Of a stretch of DNA of 51,639 nt, positions 26,545 to 35,206 are shown one piece after another. The notes under the pieces were generated by a model. It made no database searches. It was not told where the DNA came from and saw only the letters and a program-made list of their open reading frames with translations. The position numbers and the translations under genes were made by a program. This DNA is from Saprospiraceae bacterium (GTDB lineage: Bacteria; Bacteroidota; Bacteroidia; Chitinophagales; Saprospiraceae), in contig JAHDHH010000020.1 in assembly GCA_020631405.1 (NCBI GenBank), positions 10,245 through 61,883 on the forward strand, given 5' to 3'. The stretch's first letter is position 1. Each line of letters begins with the position of its first letter.

Positions 26545-28029
26545 ATGTTAAAGCAGAATTTGAGTCAGAGGATGTTGCAAAAGCTGTCTCCCCAGCAGAT
26601 ACAGCTCATGAAGCTATTGCAAATACCTACTTCAACCCTAGATCAAAGAATTCAGGAAGAGCTAGAAGCTAATCCTGCGCTTGACGAAGGAGAACAAGAC
26701 AATCAAGAAGTATTCGATCTCACAGAAGAAGAACGAGAGAAGGAAGAGAAAGAAGACTATGAGTTAGATGACTATCTCAAAGAATACATAGAAGATGACC
26801 CTATCAGCTACAAGACTAAGGCTGAGGACTATGGATCAGACTCTGAAAACAAAGCAATACCTATCGCTGTAGAAAACTCATTTCATGAGCATCTACAGAA
26901 TCAAGTAGGTATGATGTCATTCGATAGTGAAAAATTCGAAAAAATAGCTACTCAAGTCATCGGTAGTATAGACAGTGATGGCTACCTCAGAAGAGAAAAC
27001 GTAGCAATTAAAGATGACCTCCTCTTTGCTCAGAATATTGATGTCCAAGAAGAAGAAATAGAAGAAGTCATCAAGAGGGTTCAGAAATTTGAACCACCAG
27101 GACTAGGTGCAAGAGACCTCCAAGAATGCCTCCTCATCCAACTAGAGGCGAAAGCCAATGTAGATGATGACAAGGCTACCAGAAGATCTCAACAAATAGC
27201 TGTCAAGATTTTAAAAAATCACTTTGAAGAATTTTCTAAAAAGCATTATACCAAGCTACAGAAAAATCTATTTATCTCTGAGTCAGAACTGAGAGATGCC
27301 ATTAATGAGATACTTAAGCTCAATCCAAAGCCCGCAAGTAACTTCGCTGGAGCTGGTCAGAGAGCCAATCAATATATCGTGCCTGACTTTATCGTATCTA
27401 ACAAGGATGGAGAGTTGGACCTTTCTCTGAACAACAGGAATGCCCCTGATCTCAGAGTCAATGATCACTACCAAGATATGCTTAGGGCATATAAGATTAC
27501 AACTGAAGGCAGACGATCTACGAAGAAGGAAAAGGAAGCCGTCATGTTTATCAAGCAAAAAATAGACTCTGCAAAGTGGTTTATCGATGCGATCAAACAA
27601 AGGCAAGAGACCTTGCTCAATACGATGTACTCCATCATGCAGTTTCAGTACAACTTCTTCATGACAGGAGATGAAAAGCAGCTGAAGCCTATGATCCTCA
27701 AAGATATCTCTGAGGTTACAGGATTAGATATCTCGACTATATCTAGGGTAGCGAATAGTAAGTTTGTCCAGACAGAGTTTGGTACAAAACGACTCAAAGA
27801 TTTTTTCTCGGAGTCATTGCAGGCTCAAGATGGCACCTTGGTATCAACACTAGAGGTGAAAAACATCTTGGGAGACATCATCGCTGCTGAAGACAAAAGG
27901 AAGCCACACTCTGATGAGAAATTGAAGAACATGCTAGAAAAACGAGGGTACAACATCGCAAGAAGGACTGTAGCCAAGTACCGTGAGCAACTCAATATCC
28001 CAGTAGCAAGGCTGAGAAAAGAGCTCTAA
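26545..28029 (+). CDS. rpoN: RNA polymerase sigma-54 factor RpoN
   Basis: Alternative sigma factor that needs AAA+ activators to open promoters of the -24/-12 class. Residues 1-50 form the glutamine- and leucine-rich activator-interacting region (SQRMLQKLSPQQIQLMKLL). A very acidic linker (about 50-85) follows, then the core-binding domain and helix-turn-helix (DISTISRVANSKFVQT). The RpoN box ARRTVAKYRE lies at about residues 472-481. The length of 494 residues is normal. I saw no bacterial enhancer-binding protein gene in the window, so its activators must be encoded elsewhere. It leads a long co-directional run. Confidence 0.96.
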   Translation: MLKQNLSQRMLQKLSPQQIQLMKLLQIPTSTLDQRIQEELEANPALDEGEQDNQEVFDLTEEEREKEEKEDYELDDYLKEYIEDDPISYKTKAEDYGSDSENKAIPIAVENSFHEHLQNQVGMMSFDSEKFEKIATQVIGSIDSDGYLRRENVAIKDDLLFAQNIDVQEEEIEEVIKRVQKFEPPGLGARDLQECLLIQLEAKANVDDDKATRRSQQIAVKILKNHFEEFSKKHYTKLQKNLFISESELRDAINEILKLNPKPASNFAGAGQRANQYIVPDFIVSNKDGELDLSLNNRNAPDLRVNDHYQDMLRAYKITTEGRRSTKKEKEAVMFIKQKIDSAKWFIDAIKQRQETLLNTMYSIMQFQYNFFMTGDEKQLKPMILKDISEVTGLDISTISRVANSKFVQTEFGTKRLKDFFSESLQAQDGTLVSTLEVKNILGDIIAAEDKRKPHSDEKLKNMLEKRGYNIARRTVAKYREQLNIPVARLRKEL

Positions 28030-28049
28030 GTGTTTTGAAGCAAAAGCAG

Positions 28050-28057
28050 TATCTTTG
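28050..28057 (+). promoter_or_regulatory. Candidate -7 promoter box for scpB
   Basis: TATCTTTG matches TAnnTTTG and lies 25 bases before the TTG start of scpB, in the 53-bp gap after rpoN. A TTTG 12 bases upstream is too close for a normal -33 element. Confidence 0.35.
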
Positions 28058-28082
28058 CTAGCCTAGCTAAAATCATAGATAC

Positions 28083-28661
28083 TTGCAGACTGACAAACTA
28101 CTCACCTATATAGAAAGCTTAATATTCGTCGCAGATGTACCTGTGACCCTAGATAAGATTCGGCAATCTATCAACAACTATCTCAACACTAAATTGAAGG
28201 TCGAAGAGGTAGCAGATAAGATAGCCCTACTCACAGAAAAATATGACGATGAGTCCTACTCCTTTGGAATCAAAGAGATAGCAGGAGGCTACTGCTTCAT
28301 GACTAAGGGTGCATACCACGAACTTAATGGTGAAGTACTCAAGAGAGAAAACAAGAAGAAACTCAGCAGGGCTGCATTAGAAACACTATCTATCATAGCT
28401 TATAAGCAACCTATCACTAAGGGAGAAATAGAATCAATCAGAGGAGTATCTTCAGACTATTCTGTACAAAAACTAATGGAAAAAGAACTCGTCGATATGG
28501 TCGGAAGGGCCGAGACACTAGGCAGACCTCTACTGTATGCAACTTCTGAGAAATTTATGAACCATTTTGGGTTGAAATCTATTAATGACTTACCAAAGCT
28601 CAAGGAACTCCGAGTAGAAGATGATGGGGGAGAAAGAGCATCGGACAACGAATCAGAATAA
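28083..28661 (+). CDS. scpB: SMC-Scp complex subunit ScpB
   Basis: Winged-helix kleisin partner that dimerises and binds ScpA in the SMC condensin used for chromosome organisation. Typical segments are YIESLIFVADVPVTLDKI at the start, EIAGGYCFMT, LSRAALETLSIIAYKQPIT, then EIESIRGVSSDYSVQKL, and GRPLLYATSEKFMNHFGL. The start must be TTG: there is an in-frame TAA 15 bases upstream, and the next ATG would remove about half of the first domain. No scpA or smc is in the window, so the complex genes are dispersed. Confidence 0.94.
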   Translation: MQTDKLLTYIESLIFVADVPVTLDKIRQSINNYLNTKLKVEEVADKIALLTEKYDDESYSFGIKEIAGGYCFMTKGAYHELNGEVLKRENKKKLSRAALETLSIIAYKQPITKGEIESIRGVSSDYSVQKLMEKELVDMVGRAETLGRPLLYATSEKFMNHFGLKSINDLPKLKELRVEDDGGERASDNESE

Positions 28662-28671
28662 TACAATACCC

Positions 28672-29184
28672 ATGGCAGATTTACTAGTAAATAGAGTCGC
28701 AAATAGTCCAATCATTACTTTGGACCTTGCCCAGTATTTGCCAACACATGCCTTTGACACCTTTGACATCAAAGACTATTTGTACATGGAACTCATCCTT
28801 AAGGAAAAGGAATTTAGAACTGTGCTTAAACAGACAGACTGGTCTCACTTCAAAGGAAAAATAGTCCTCGTACTCTGTAGCACTGATGCTATTATCCCTC
28901 AATGGGCTTATGCTCTCATTGCTACTACCCTATCGCAATATGCTCATGACATCTTTGTAGGAACAAAGGCTGAATATCTCAAAGCTCACTTCAAACAAGC
29001 AATAGCAGAAGTAGATGTCACACCTTATCAAGGAAAACCAATGATATTAAAAGGGTGTGGAGATACAAATGTGCCTGCAGAAGCGTTCTCTTCTATGGCG
29101 ATACGTCTGCAGGATGTGGCTAAGTCCATCATGTATGGCGAAGCATGCTCAGCTGTACCCATTTATAAGAAGCCCAAAGTATAG
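28672..29184 (+). CDS. DUF2480 family protein
   Basis: Cytoplasmic protein of 170 residues. MADLLVNRVANSPIITLDL at the start, KDYLYMELILKEKEFR and the alanine-rich AIIPQWAYALIA in the middle match DUF2480, a family confined mainly to Bacteroidota and of unknown function. I use the ATG at 28672, which is where the family starts; an upstream in-frame ATG would overlap scpB. Gap to scpB is 10 bp, so the two are likely co-transcribed. Confidence 0.85.
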   Translation: MADLLVNRVANSPIITLDLAQYLPTHAFDTFDIKDYLYMELILKEKEFRTVLKQTDWSHFKGKIVLVLCSTDAIIPQWAYALIATTLSQYAHDIFVGTKAEYLKAHFKQAIAEVDVTPYQGKPMILKGCGDTNVPAEAFSSMAIRLQDVAKSIMYGEACSAVPIYKKPKV

Positions 29185-29232
29185 GCACCTATCTGCTAAC
29201 AACAATACAAGACACCTTAGAGTAATAGAGAA

Positions 29233-30123
29233 ATGATAAAACTACTACAACACGTATTAACTGGATTAGGTATAGCAGCATTTACAATCATAATGATTGC
29301 TGCGACTACAGATGTCAAACTCTCAGACATGCTACCCCAGGTAGTCAAATCTGTCAAAATGGATAGAGGGTTCTCTTTCGCAGGAGAGCCAATGCCAATC
29401 AATGAAGATACTAGGGAGCGACTAGATAGAGAATTGACTGTCAATGCATATTGGCACTCTTCTACCCTCCTCAATATCAAACTGGCTAACAAGTATCTAC
29501 CAATGATAGAGCAGATACTTAGAGAAGAAGGTGTGCCTGAGGATTTTAAATATTTGGCTATAGCCGAAAGTGGCTTACGTAATGTTTCTTCTCCCGCTGG
29601 AGCAAAGGGATTCTGGCAGTTCAGAAAGCTAGCAGGTAAGGAGATGGGGCTAGAAATCAATACCGAAGTAGACGAACGCTACCACTTGGAGAAGGCTACT
29701 AGAGCTGCATGTAAGTACATCAAACAACTCTATAATCGATTCGGATCATACACTATTGCTGCGGCTGCATACAATGTTGGCCCTACAAAGCTAAAAAGCG
29801 AACTAGCTAAACAAGGTGAGACCAGCTACTATGACCTCAATCTCAATAGCGAAACTAGCAGGTATGTATTCCGACTAATTGCTCTAAAAGAAATACTCTC
29901 CAGACCGAATGACTTTGGATTTTATGTGGATGCTGGAGATAAGTATTATAGTCAAGCTGACTTGATGGAAGTCACAGTGGACAGTACCGTAGCTAATTGG
30001 AAAGACTTCGCTAAGCAGCATGGGGTAAGTTACCGTATGCTCAAGTATCACAATCCTTGGCTAATTGATAGCAAGTTGACTGTGAAGAACAATGTGTATC
30101 AGATAAAAGTACCACGGAGGTAA
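29233..30123 (+). CDS. Lytic transglycosylase (SLT domain, MltD-like)
   Basis: Exported peptidoglycan lyase of 296 residues. An N-terminal hydrophobic segment (about 8-24) anchors or exports it. The SLT domain covers about residues 85-215, with catalytic Glu112 in YLAIAESGLRN, then SPAGAKGFWQF and IAAAAYNVGPTKL, the three classic SLT motifs. The last 45 residues (WKDFAKQHGVSYRMLKYHNPW, cut here to that core) look like a degenerate LysM-type module. It opens a run with an unknown protein, a PLP enzyme and a VanZ-like protein, probably an envelope operon. Confidence 0.93.
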   Translation: MIKLLQHVLTGLGIAAFTIIMIAATTDVKLSDMLPQVVKSVKMDRGFSFAGEPMPINEDTRERLDRELTVNAYWHSSTLLNIKLANKYLPMIEQILREEGVPEDFKYLAIAESGLRNVSSPAGAKGFWQFRKLAGKEMGLEINTEVDERYHLEKATRAACKYIKQLYNRFGSYTIAAAAYNVGPTKLKSELAKQGETSYYDLNLNSETSRYVFRLIALKEILSRPNDFGFYVDAGDKYYSQADLMEVTVDSTVANWKDFAKQHGVSYRMLKYHNPWLIDSKLTVKNNVYQIKVPRR

Positions 30124-30127
30124 GTGT

Positions 30128-31147
30128 GTGGTCAGTAAGCTATTAAAATGGGCAATACTTGGAATTTGCATTTATCTATGCTTCAATATCTTAACTCCTT
30201 ATTCTAGCTATTTACTTAACAAAAGTATTCGGCATCAGATCAATTACTTAGATAAGGCTTTGGTTACAGGTGGAGATACCTTACTTCAACTTCGCTACCC
30301 AGAAGGCTATATGTTTGCTAATTGCATCTTTGCACTTTCTATAATTGAGTATGGACAATATACTGAAGATGACAAGTCAACTCTTGCCAACAAAGTCGAT
30401 AGATGTTTGTCAAATATCTTATCTGAAAGGTCTCTATCCTCATTTGACAAGCAATTAACACTACCTTATGGTGCATTCTATAATGGCTGGACCAACCACA
30501 CCTTAAAGCAATACATAGCATCAGACCTTTTTGCACTCAGTAAGCATCAAGAACGCTATAGATTAGCACATGAAACCTTAACAACAAACATCAGCCAACA
30601 CTGGGGTAACCTCTTAGAGTCTTATCCTGAATCTATTTGGCCAGCTGACAATATTGCCTGTATATCCTCTTTGCCAAATGACACAACAAAAGGCCAATGG
30701 ATTGCAATGATTCGTCAACAATCGAGCAATAGTAATGGATTAATCAACCATGACAATACCGACCCAAGTATTGCTAGAGGCTCTTCACTTGCACTGATAC
30801 AGTATTTTCTTAGTGATATCATTACTCAAGATGCAGTGAATATGCTCACAACCTATGAGGACCACTATATTGATAGAGTTTTAGGTATTTCACTAGTAAA
30901 AGAATATATCAATGATGGAGAACAAGACCTAGATTCTGGTCCAATTGTATTTGGTTATGGTAGTGTAGCAACACTCATGAATATTCGAACCCAAGCTCAA
31001 TATGGGATAAGAGAACATGCCACTTTTGGCTTGCTCAACATGCTAGGAATGCCAGTAAACTTATTCGAAAAGAAATACTATCTTTTTAAAAAAGAGCTGA
31101 TGTTAGATATATTTATGTTGTGGTGTTCAGTTTCAATAATGGAATAA
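30128..31147 (+). CDS. Membrane-anchored alpha-helical protein of unknown function
   Basis: A protein of 339 residues starting with GTG four bases after the lytic transglycosylase stop, so coupled to it. The first about 25 residues form a signal anchor (LLKWAILGICIYLCFNIL). The rest is predicted soluble and helical, with motifs LPYGAFYNGWTNHTLKQY, YPESIWPADN, DPSIARGSS and DSGPIVFGYGSVAT. The order of these motifs recalls alpha/alpha-toroid enzymes such as the linalool dehydratase-isomerase fold, but I cannot confirm a family. A C-terminal hydrophobic stretch (LDIFMLWCSVSIME) is present. Given its neighbours, a cell-wall or lipid role is possible. Confidence 0.6.
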   Translation: MVSKLLKWAILGICIYLCFNILTPYSSYLLNKSIRHQINYLDKALVTGGDTLLQLRYPEGYMFANCIFALSIIEYGQYTEDDKSTLANKVDRCLSNILSERSLSSFDKQLTLPYGAFYNGWTNHTLKQYIASDLFALSKHQERYRLAHETLTTNISQHWGNLLESYPESIWPADNIACISSLPNDTTKGQWIAMIRQQSSNSNGLINHDNTDPSIARGSSLALIQYFLSDIITQDAVNMLTTYEDHYIDRVLGISLVKEYINDGEQDLDSGPIVFGYGSVATLMNIRTQAQYGIREHATFGLLNMLGMPVNLFEKKYYLFKKELMLDIFMLWCSVSIME

Positions 31148-31188
31148 TTGTATAATCCATTACTCAAAATTCACAGGCAAGCAACAGA

Positions 31189-32415
31189 ATGATCTCCAGA
31201 CGTACATTCACTAAAACTCTTTCACTTATGCTAGGATCACTTACCCTTCCACCTCTACCCGAGATAGTCACCACTGATTGGCAATCTATTAAAGACCTTT
31301 ACTCTATTAGTAAGTATCCTCACCTCCACCTCAATAGTGGGAGTGCTGGGATCATGCCGACAGTCGTCCAAGATAAGGTAGCAGCTCTCACTCGCCAAAT
31401 GAATGAAAATCCACCCTACGAAATGTGGGACTCATGGGCAGAGCTTCGCTATACTAATGGGAAAAGACTGGCAGCTCACATCAATGCTAAGCATGAGGAA
31501 GTGACCGTCGTCAGGAATACTACAGAGGCCATGAACTTGGTCATTTTTGGCTACCCATTCACAGCTCAAGACCATGTGGTCTATGGTAGCCAAGAATATC
31601 CCTATGGTGTGGGTAGTCTCAAACAAGCACAGAAGAAGCATGGATTTGACCTAAGTGAAATAACCATGCATGATGTCGATGAGGTAAGTGACGAGGAGAT
31701 CATAAGTCGATACAAGGCAGCCTTACGGCCAAATACTAAGCTCATACTCATCAGCTACGTCAGTTTTCGTGAAGGTAGAATATTGCCAATCAAAGCCATC
31801 ACCGAGCTAGCCCATGCTAATGGTACAGAGGTACTCCTCGATGCAGCTCATGCCTATGCTCACTTTATCCACGATGTGAAAGACCTAGGCATTGACTACT
31901 ATGCTACTAGTTTGCATAAGTGGTTAACTGCACCGCATGGCACTGGACTCCTCTATATCAAGGAAGACCATATCGCAAAACTCCTACCACCGCTCCCATC
32001 TATTAATGATGAGCAAGACATCAAAAAATTTGACCACCTTGGTACGAGGCCATTTCAATTAGAAATTGGGATATCCTATGCTCTCACTTTTCAAGATACT
32101 ATCGGATTTGAGAAAAAAGCGAACCGACTCCTTGCACTGACTCAATATTGGACAGATAGGATTGTGGATATGCCAGGCGTCAAGCTCCATACTCCCATCG
32201 GAAAAGGAAGGTGTGGTGCTGTAGCAGCATTTTCTATTGAGGGTCGATCATCTACAGCCCTACTAAAGACACTGATGGATGACTATGGCATACATACCAA
32301 GGTCAGTGGCTACCCGCAAGGAAAAAGCTTCTTGAGGGTATCGCCTAACTTATTCACACTAGAGTCTGACCTCGACATCTTTGTTTCGGCCATACAACAA
32401 GAAACTACTAAGTAA
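31189..32415 (+). CDS. Tat-exported class V aminotransferase-fold PLP enzyme
   Basis: PLP-dependent enzyme of fold type I, class V (NifS / isopenicillin-N epimerase branch), 408 residues. The N-terminus MISRRTFTKTLSLMLGSLTL is a twin-arginine signal, so the enzyme should be exported folded with PLP bound. NSGSAGIMP near residue 50, NTTEAMNLV near residue 108, LLDAAHAYAH and the internal-aldimine lysine Lys244 in TSLHKWLTAPHGTG are all visible. An exported class V enzyme is plausible in this group but the substrate is unknown. It stands between the alpha-helical protein and the VanZ-like gene (2-bp gap), in an envelope context. Confidence 0.88.
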   Translation: MISRRTFTKTLSLMLGSLTLPPLPEIVTTDWQSIKDLYSISKYPHLHLNSGSAGIMPTVVQDKVAALTRQMNENPPYEMWDSWAELRYTNGKRLAAHINAKHEEVTVVRNTTEAMNLVIFGYPFTAQDHVVYGSQEYPYGVGSLKQAQKKHGFDLSEITMHDVDEVSDEEIISRYKAALRPNTKLILISYVSFREGRILPIKAITELAHANGTEVLLDAAHAYAHFIHDVKDLGIDYYATSLHKWLTAPHGTGLLYIKEDHIAKLLPPLPSINDEQDIKKFDHLGTRPFQLEIGISYALTFQDTIGFEKKANRLLALTQYWTDRIVDMPGVKLHTPIGKGRCGAVAAFSIEGRSSTALLKTLMDDYGIHTKVSGYPQGKSFLRVSPNLFTLESDLDIFVSAIQQETTK

Positions 32416-32417
32416 GC

Positions 32418-33236
32418 ATGCAGGGTCTCTACTCTTGGTTGTACAGGCATAGACTCTGGAATGCCGTGCTATTGCTGATATACTTCATCTGTGTCGTCCT
32501 ACCACATGAGTGGATAGGCGTCAACATCTCAAAGTTATTCAAGTCAGTGTCGAGAGAAGTGTATGACAATACCATTCTGGGCATTTCTTCATTGGTAGCG
32601 CTATTGATACTTGTACCTCTCTATCGAAGAGTCAATCAACTTGACAAACAAGGTGAGTTTTGGATCTTTCTTGGGGTCACACTAGGTCTGATAGTCCTCT
32701 GTCTCAATACCATCATCATTGTCAATATTGAGCTAATTCACATCTTTCAATATGGTGTATTTGCCATCCTTGCTTTTCCATTATTTAGGCACTATACGTT
32801 GACACTGATCTGCACTACTCTCTTCGGAGCTATAGACGAGGGCTACCAGTACTTCTTACTCTCTCCAGAGAGGACAGACTACTATGACCTCAATGATGTA
32901 GTCTTCAATACACTTGGGGGAGCAGTAGGCTTGCTTTGGATCAAGAGTTATGGAATCAAGTCTGTTAAGCGATCTGTCAAGGAAGTTGCTCTGTCATTTC
33001 CTATCGTAAGTACGCTAGCTCTATTGAGCTTAATCGGATTGTCCATAGCCTTCGGGTACATGGCTTACTACCCTACAGAAGGTATCGAACCGATCTTGAC
33101 ATGGGTAAGAGAGGTGCCGAATAGTTTTTGGAAATCCCTTCGTGGCGGTAAGATTATTTACCACATTATATTACCTTTAGAAGGGATAGTATATACCGTA
33201 ATACTTTGGGGATTCTATTCTATGTTGGATAGGTAA
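32418..33236 (+). CDS. VanZ-like membrane protein
   Basis: Polytopic membrane protein of 272 residues with about six helices. The central part fits the VanZ-like family: ELIHIFQYGVFAILAF, then GAIDEGYQYFLL and NDVVFNTLGGAVGLLWI. VanZ itself gives low-level teicoplanin resistance; most relatives have no known role. About 100 residues beyond the VanZ core form two more helices. Codons 158 to the stop are duplicated 4,397 bp downstream as part of a 427-bp direct repeat; this copy is the complete one. Confidence 0.85.
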   Translation: MQGLYSWLYRHRLWNAVLLLIYFICVVLPHEWIGVNISKLFKSVSREVYDNTILGISSLVALLILVPLYRRVNQLDKQGEFWIFLGVTLGLIVLCLNTIIIVNIELIHIFQYGVFAILAFPLFRHYTLTLICTTLFGAIDEGYQYFLLSPERTDYYDLNDVVFNTLGGAVGLLWIKSYGIKSVKRSVKEVALSFPIVSTLALLSLIGLSIAFGYMAYYPTEGIEPILTWVREVPNSFWKSLRGGKIIYHIILPLEGIVYTVILWGFYSMLDR

Positions 33237-33315
33237 GGTCTATGGAACTATTACTCAATATTAATGTAACACTATCGCTATGAGATACATTTTGTCATTA
33301 CTAGTCCTAATTATT
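32889..33315 (+). repeat. 427-bp direct repeat, left copy
   Basis: Starts inside codon 158 of the VanZ-like gene and ends after codon 12 of what is, in the right copy, the following barrel gene. By eye it is identical to the segment at 37286-37712. The left copy ends where the sequence changes from a shared ATTATT to unrelated DNA leading into the lipoprotein array. Confidence 0.93.
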
Positions 33316-33324
33316 TCCCACTAA
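33280..33324 (+). pseudogene. Truncated duplicate start of the barrel-protein gene
   Basis: The first 12 codons (MRYILSLLVLII) match the gene that starts at 37677, then the frame reads Ser-His-stop in DNA that belongs to the array. This is the disrupted 5' end left at the insertion junction, not a functional gene. Confidence 0.88.
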
Positions 33325-33360
33325 TCAAAGCGATTTAGGTATGGCTAGCACCATCTCAAT

Positions 33361-34131
33361 CTACTCAACTACCTCGAATCCATATATTCCAGAAAACTCA
33401 AAGGCAATACCTCCAGAACCAAATATTTCATAGTTGTCTTGATCGATAGAAATATACTTTCCATTGTTGAACGTCTCATCAATGGCTATAAGTTCATCAA
33501 TAAACTCATCAAAATGATTCTCGCCTTTAATGATGTTTGCAATTTCTGATTGTGTATAGCATTTGCCCTCAAAATCTTGTGAAACTATTATATCTTCTTC
33601 ATCGAAACTTCCTCCATTTCCAGCATCATTATTATCATAGGTTAACATCACATATCTTCCAGGAGTATTACACACTATTTTAAAGCTAAAGTGGTATATA
33701 CCATCTTCATAAAGCATCCTTGGCACTAAAGTTTTTGGTAATATTCCACCATGATCGTATGTAAACTCATAAATGGTGGTATCTACAATGACCTCATTAT
33801 TAATCAATAATCCACTAGACCAGTCTTCCAAATCTTCATCAACTCTGTATACAAAAGTTCCTGGTCTAAAAGGCCAGTCTTCAATCTTAAATGTCTCGTC
33901 TATATTGACATCATAAATAGAATCTGGAAATACCATGTCTATCTGAATAGTATCTCCTACTTGATATTCCAACTGATTCGGTATAATCTCAATAGGAAAT
34001 TCCAAAATATGTCCATGGAAACCAAAAACTCTGGTGTACCCACAGTCTAGATTTGCTTTTGGCTTATCACAACCAAGAAGTGTGAATAACAAGATGAAGA
34101 ACAGGATGAAATGTTTAATTGAATACATCAT
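33361..34131 (-). CDS. Array lipoprotein, divergent member (copy 1)
   Basis: Lipoprotein of 256 residues with signal MMYSIKHFILFF and lipobox LLGC (Cys21), followed by DKPKAN. The mature part is strand-rich, with VGDTIQIDMVFPDSIYDVN, NTPGRYVML, FEGKC, ENHFDEFIDEL and the C-terminus SGIYGFEVVE, all shared with the other array members, but overall it is much more diverged from them than they are from each other. I recognise no domain family. The 155-bp region upstream is almost identical to that of the other copies (about three differences), so the flanks are better conserved than the coding sequence. Confidence 0.8.
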   Translation of the reverse strand: MMYSIKHFILFFILLFTLLGCDKPKANLDCGYTRVFGFHGHILEFPIEIIPNQLEYQVGDTIQIDMVFPDSIYDVNIDETFKIEDWPFRPGTFVYRVDEDLEDWSSGLLINNEVIVDTTIYEFTYDHGGILPKTLVPRMLYEDGIYHFSFKIVCNTPGRYVMLTYDNNDAGNGGSFDEEDIIVSQDFEGKCYTQSEIANIIKGENHFDEFIDELIAIDETFNNGKYISIDQDNYEIFGSGGIAFEFSGIYGFEVVE

Positions 34132-34286
34132 ATGTATCTACTAAAGTGTCATAATCATTAACGTTATTCAGAGTGTCTGCCACTCTTAAGATACTAAGAT
34201 AATCTCTAAATAATCAAGCGCAGGATAAAACAGAGCAGGGTAAATCCAATCATAGCACAGGTGTGTCAATTCAGCACCATCTCAAT
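34132..34286 (-). repeat. 155-bp array spacer, copy 1
   Basis: Upstream region of array lipoprotein copy 1. It differs from the other three spacers at about three positions near the start codon. It holds a small hairpin (AGAGTG, 5-base loop, CACTCT at 34170-34186). No TAnnTTTG box is visible on the coding strand. Confidence 0.85.
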
Positions 34287-35051
34287 CTACTCCACTACTT
34301 CGAATCCATAGGTGCCACTTAGCTCTAATGGGAGGCTTCCTGAACCAAAGAACTCTTGCCTTTCCTCTTCCAAGGAAATGAATGCATCATTAATTTCATC
34401 AATAATCATTAACTCGTCAATATAATCATCAAAATGATCTTCTCCTTCTACTACATTACTGATATAATACCCAAGAAAACACTTGCCTTCAAATTCAAAC
34501 TCATCATAAAATTTAAGGGCAGCCAAATCTCCTGTCCGTGCAAAATCATTGTACTGGTCACTTGTTAACATGACATACCTACCTGTGGTCCTACAGACCA
34601 TCCGAAACTCGAAATGGTACGTGCCATTTTCATATAACATAGATGAATATATACCTCTTGCAAAGGCACTTCCTCCACCATAACTGTATTGATACTTTTC
34701 ATCAACTAGCACCTCATTGACTCCATCAAATCCATTACTCCACTCTCCAGATCCATCAAAGCGATAAAGCAATGTCTGCGGCAAGAATGGAAAGTCCTCA
34801 ATCAGAAATGTCGTATCTAAGTTTGTGTCATAGATAGAATCTGATACTATATAGCTGACTGTAATGGTATCGCCTATTGAGTACACCTCCTTGTTTGGGC
34901 TTATTTGATTGGGGATAGTTAAAAAATGAGCTCCAGTCTTATAAATATTCTTGTAACCACAATTGATATCTCTTTCCTCTTTGCCACAGCAACTCAGGAT
35001 TACGACAAAGAGGAAGGAGAACTTGGCCATAGTTCTAATTGAGTACATCAT
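34287..35051 (-). CDS. Array lipoprotein (copy 2)
   Basis: Lipoprotein of 254 residues, lipobox VILSC (Cys21, followed by a second Cys) and then GKEERD, an acidic/basic run that might promote surface export. The mature domain is strand-rich, with IGDTITVSYIVSDSIYDTN, a Gly-rich YSYGGGSAF segment, TTGRYVML, FEFEGKC, EGEDHFDDYIDELMIID and the terminal SGTYGFEVVE. Protein sequence is identical to copy 3. No known domain recognised. Three conserved cysteines in the mature part (in INCGY, MVC and EGKC) suggest a disulfide. Confidence 0.85.
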   Translation of the reverse strand: MMYSIRTMAKFSFLFVVILSCCGKEERDINCGYKNIYKTGAHFLTIPNQISPNKEVYSIGDTITVSYIVSDSIYDTNLDTTFLIEDFPFLPQTLLYRFDGSGEWSNGFDGVNEVLVDEKYQYSYGGGSAFARGIYSSMLYENGTYHFEFRMVCRTTGRYVMLTSDQYNDFARTGDLAALKFYDEFEFEGKCFLGYYISNVVEGEDHFDDYIDELMIIDEINDAFISLEEERQEFFGSGSLPLELSGTYGFEVVE

Positions 35052-35206
35052 AAGTATCTAGTAAAGTGTCATAATCATTAACGCTATTCAGAGTGTCTGC
35101 CACTCTTAAGATACTAAGATAATCTCTAAATAATCAAGCGCAGGATAAAACAGAGCAGGGTAAATCCAATCATAGCACAGGTGTGTCAATTCAGCACCAT
35201 CTCAAT
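35052..35206 (-). repeat. 155-bp array spacer, copy 2
   Basis: Identical by eye to the spacers at 35972 and 36895; it lies upstream of copy 2 and contains the AGAGTG/CACTCT hairpin. Confidence 0.85.
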
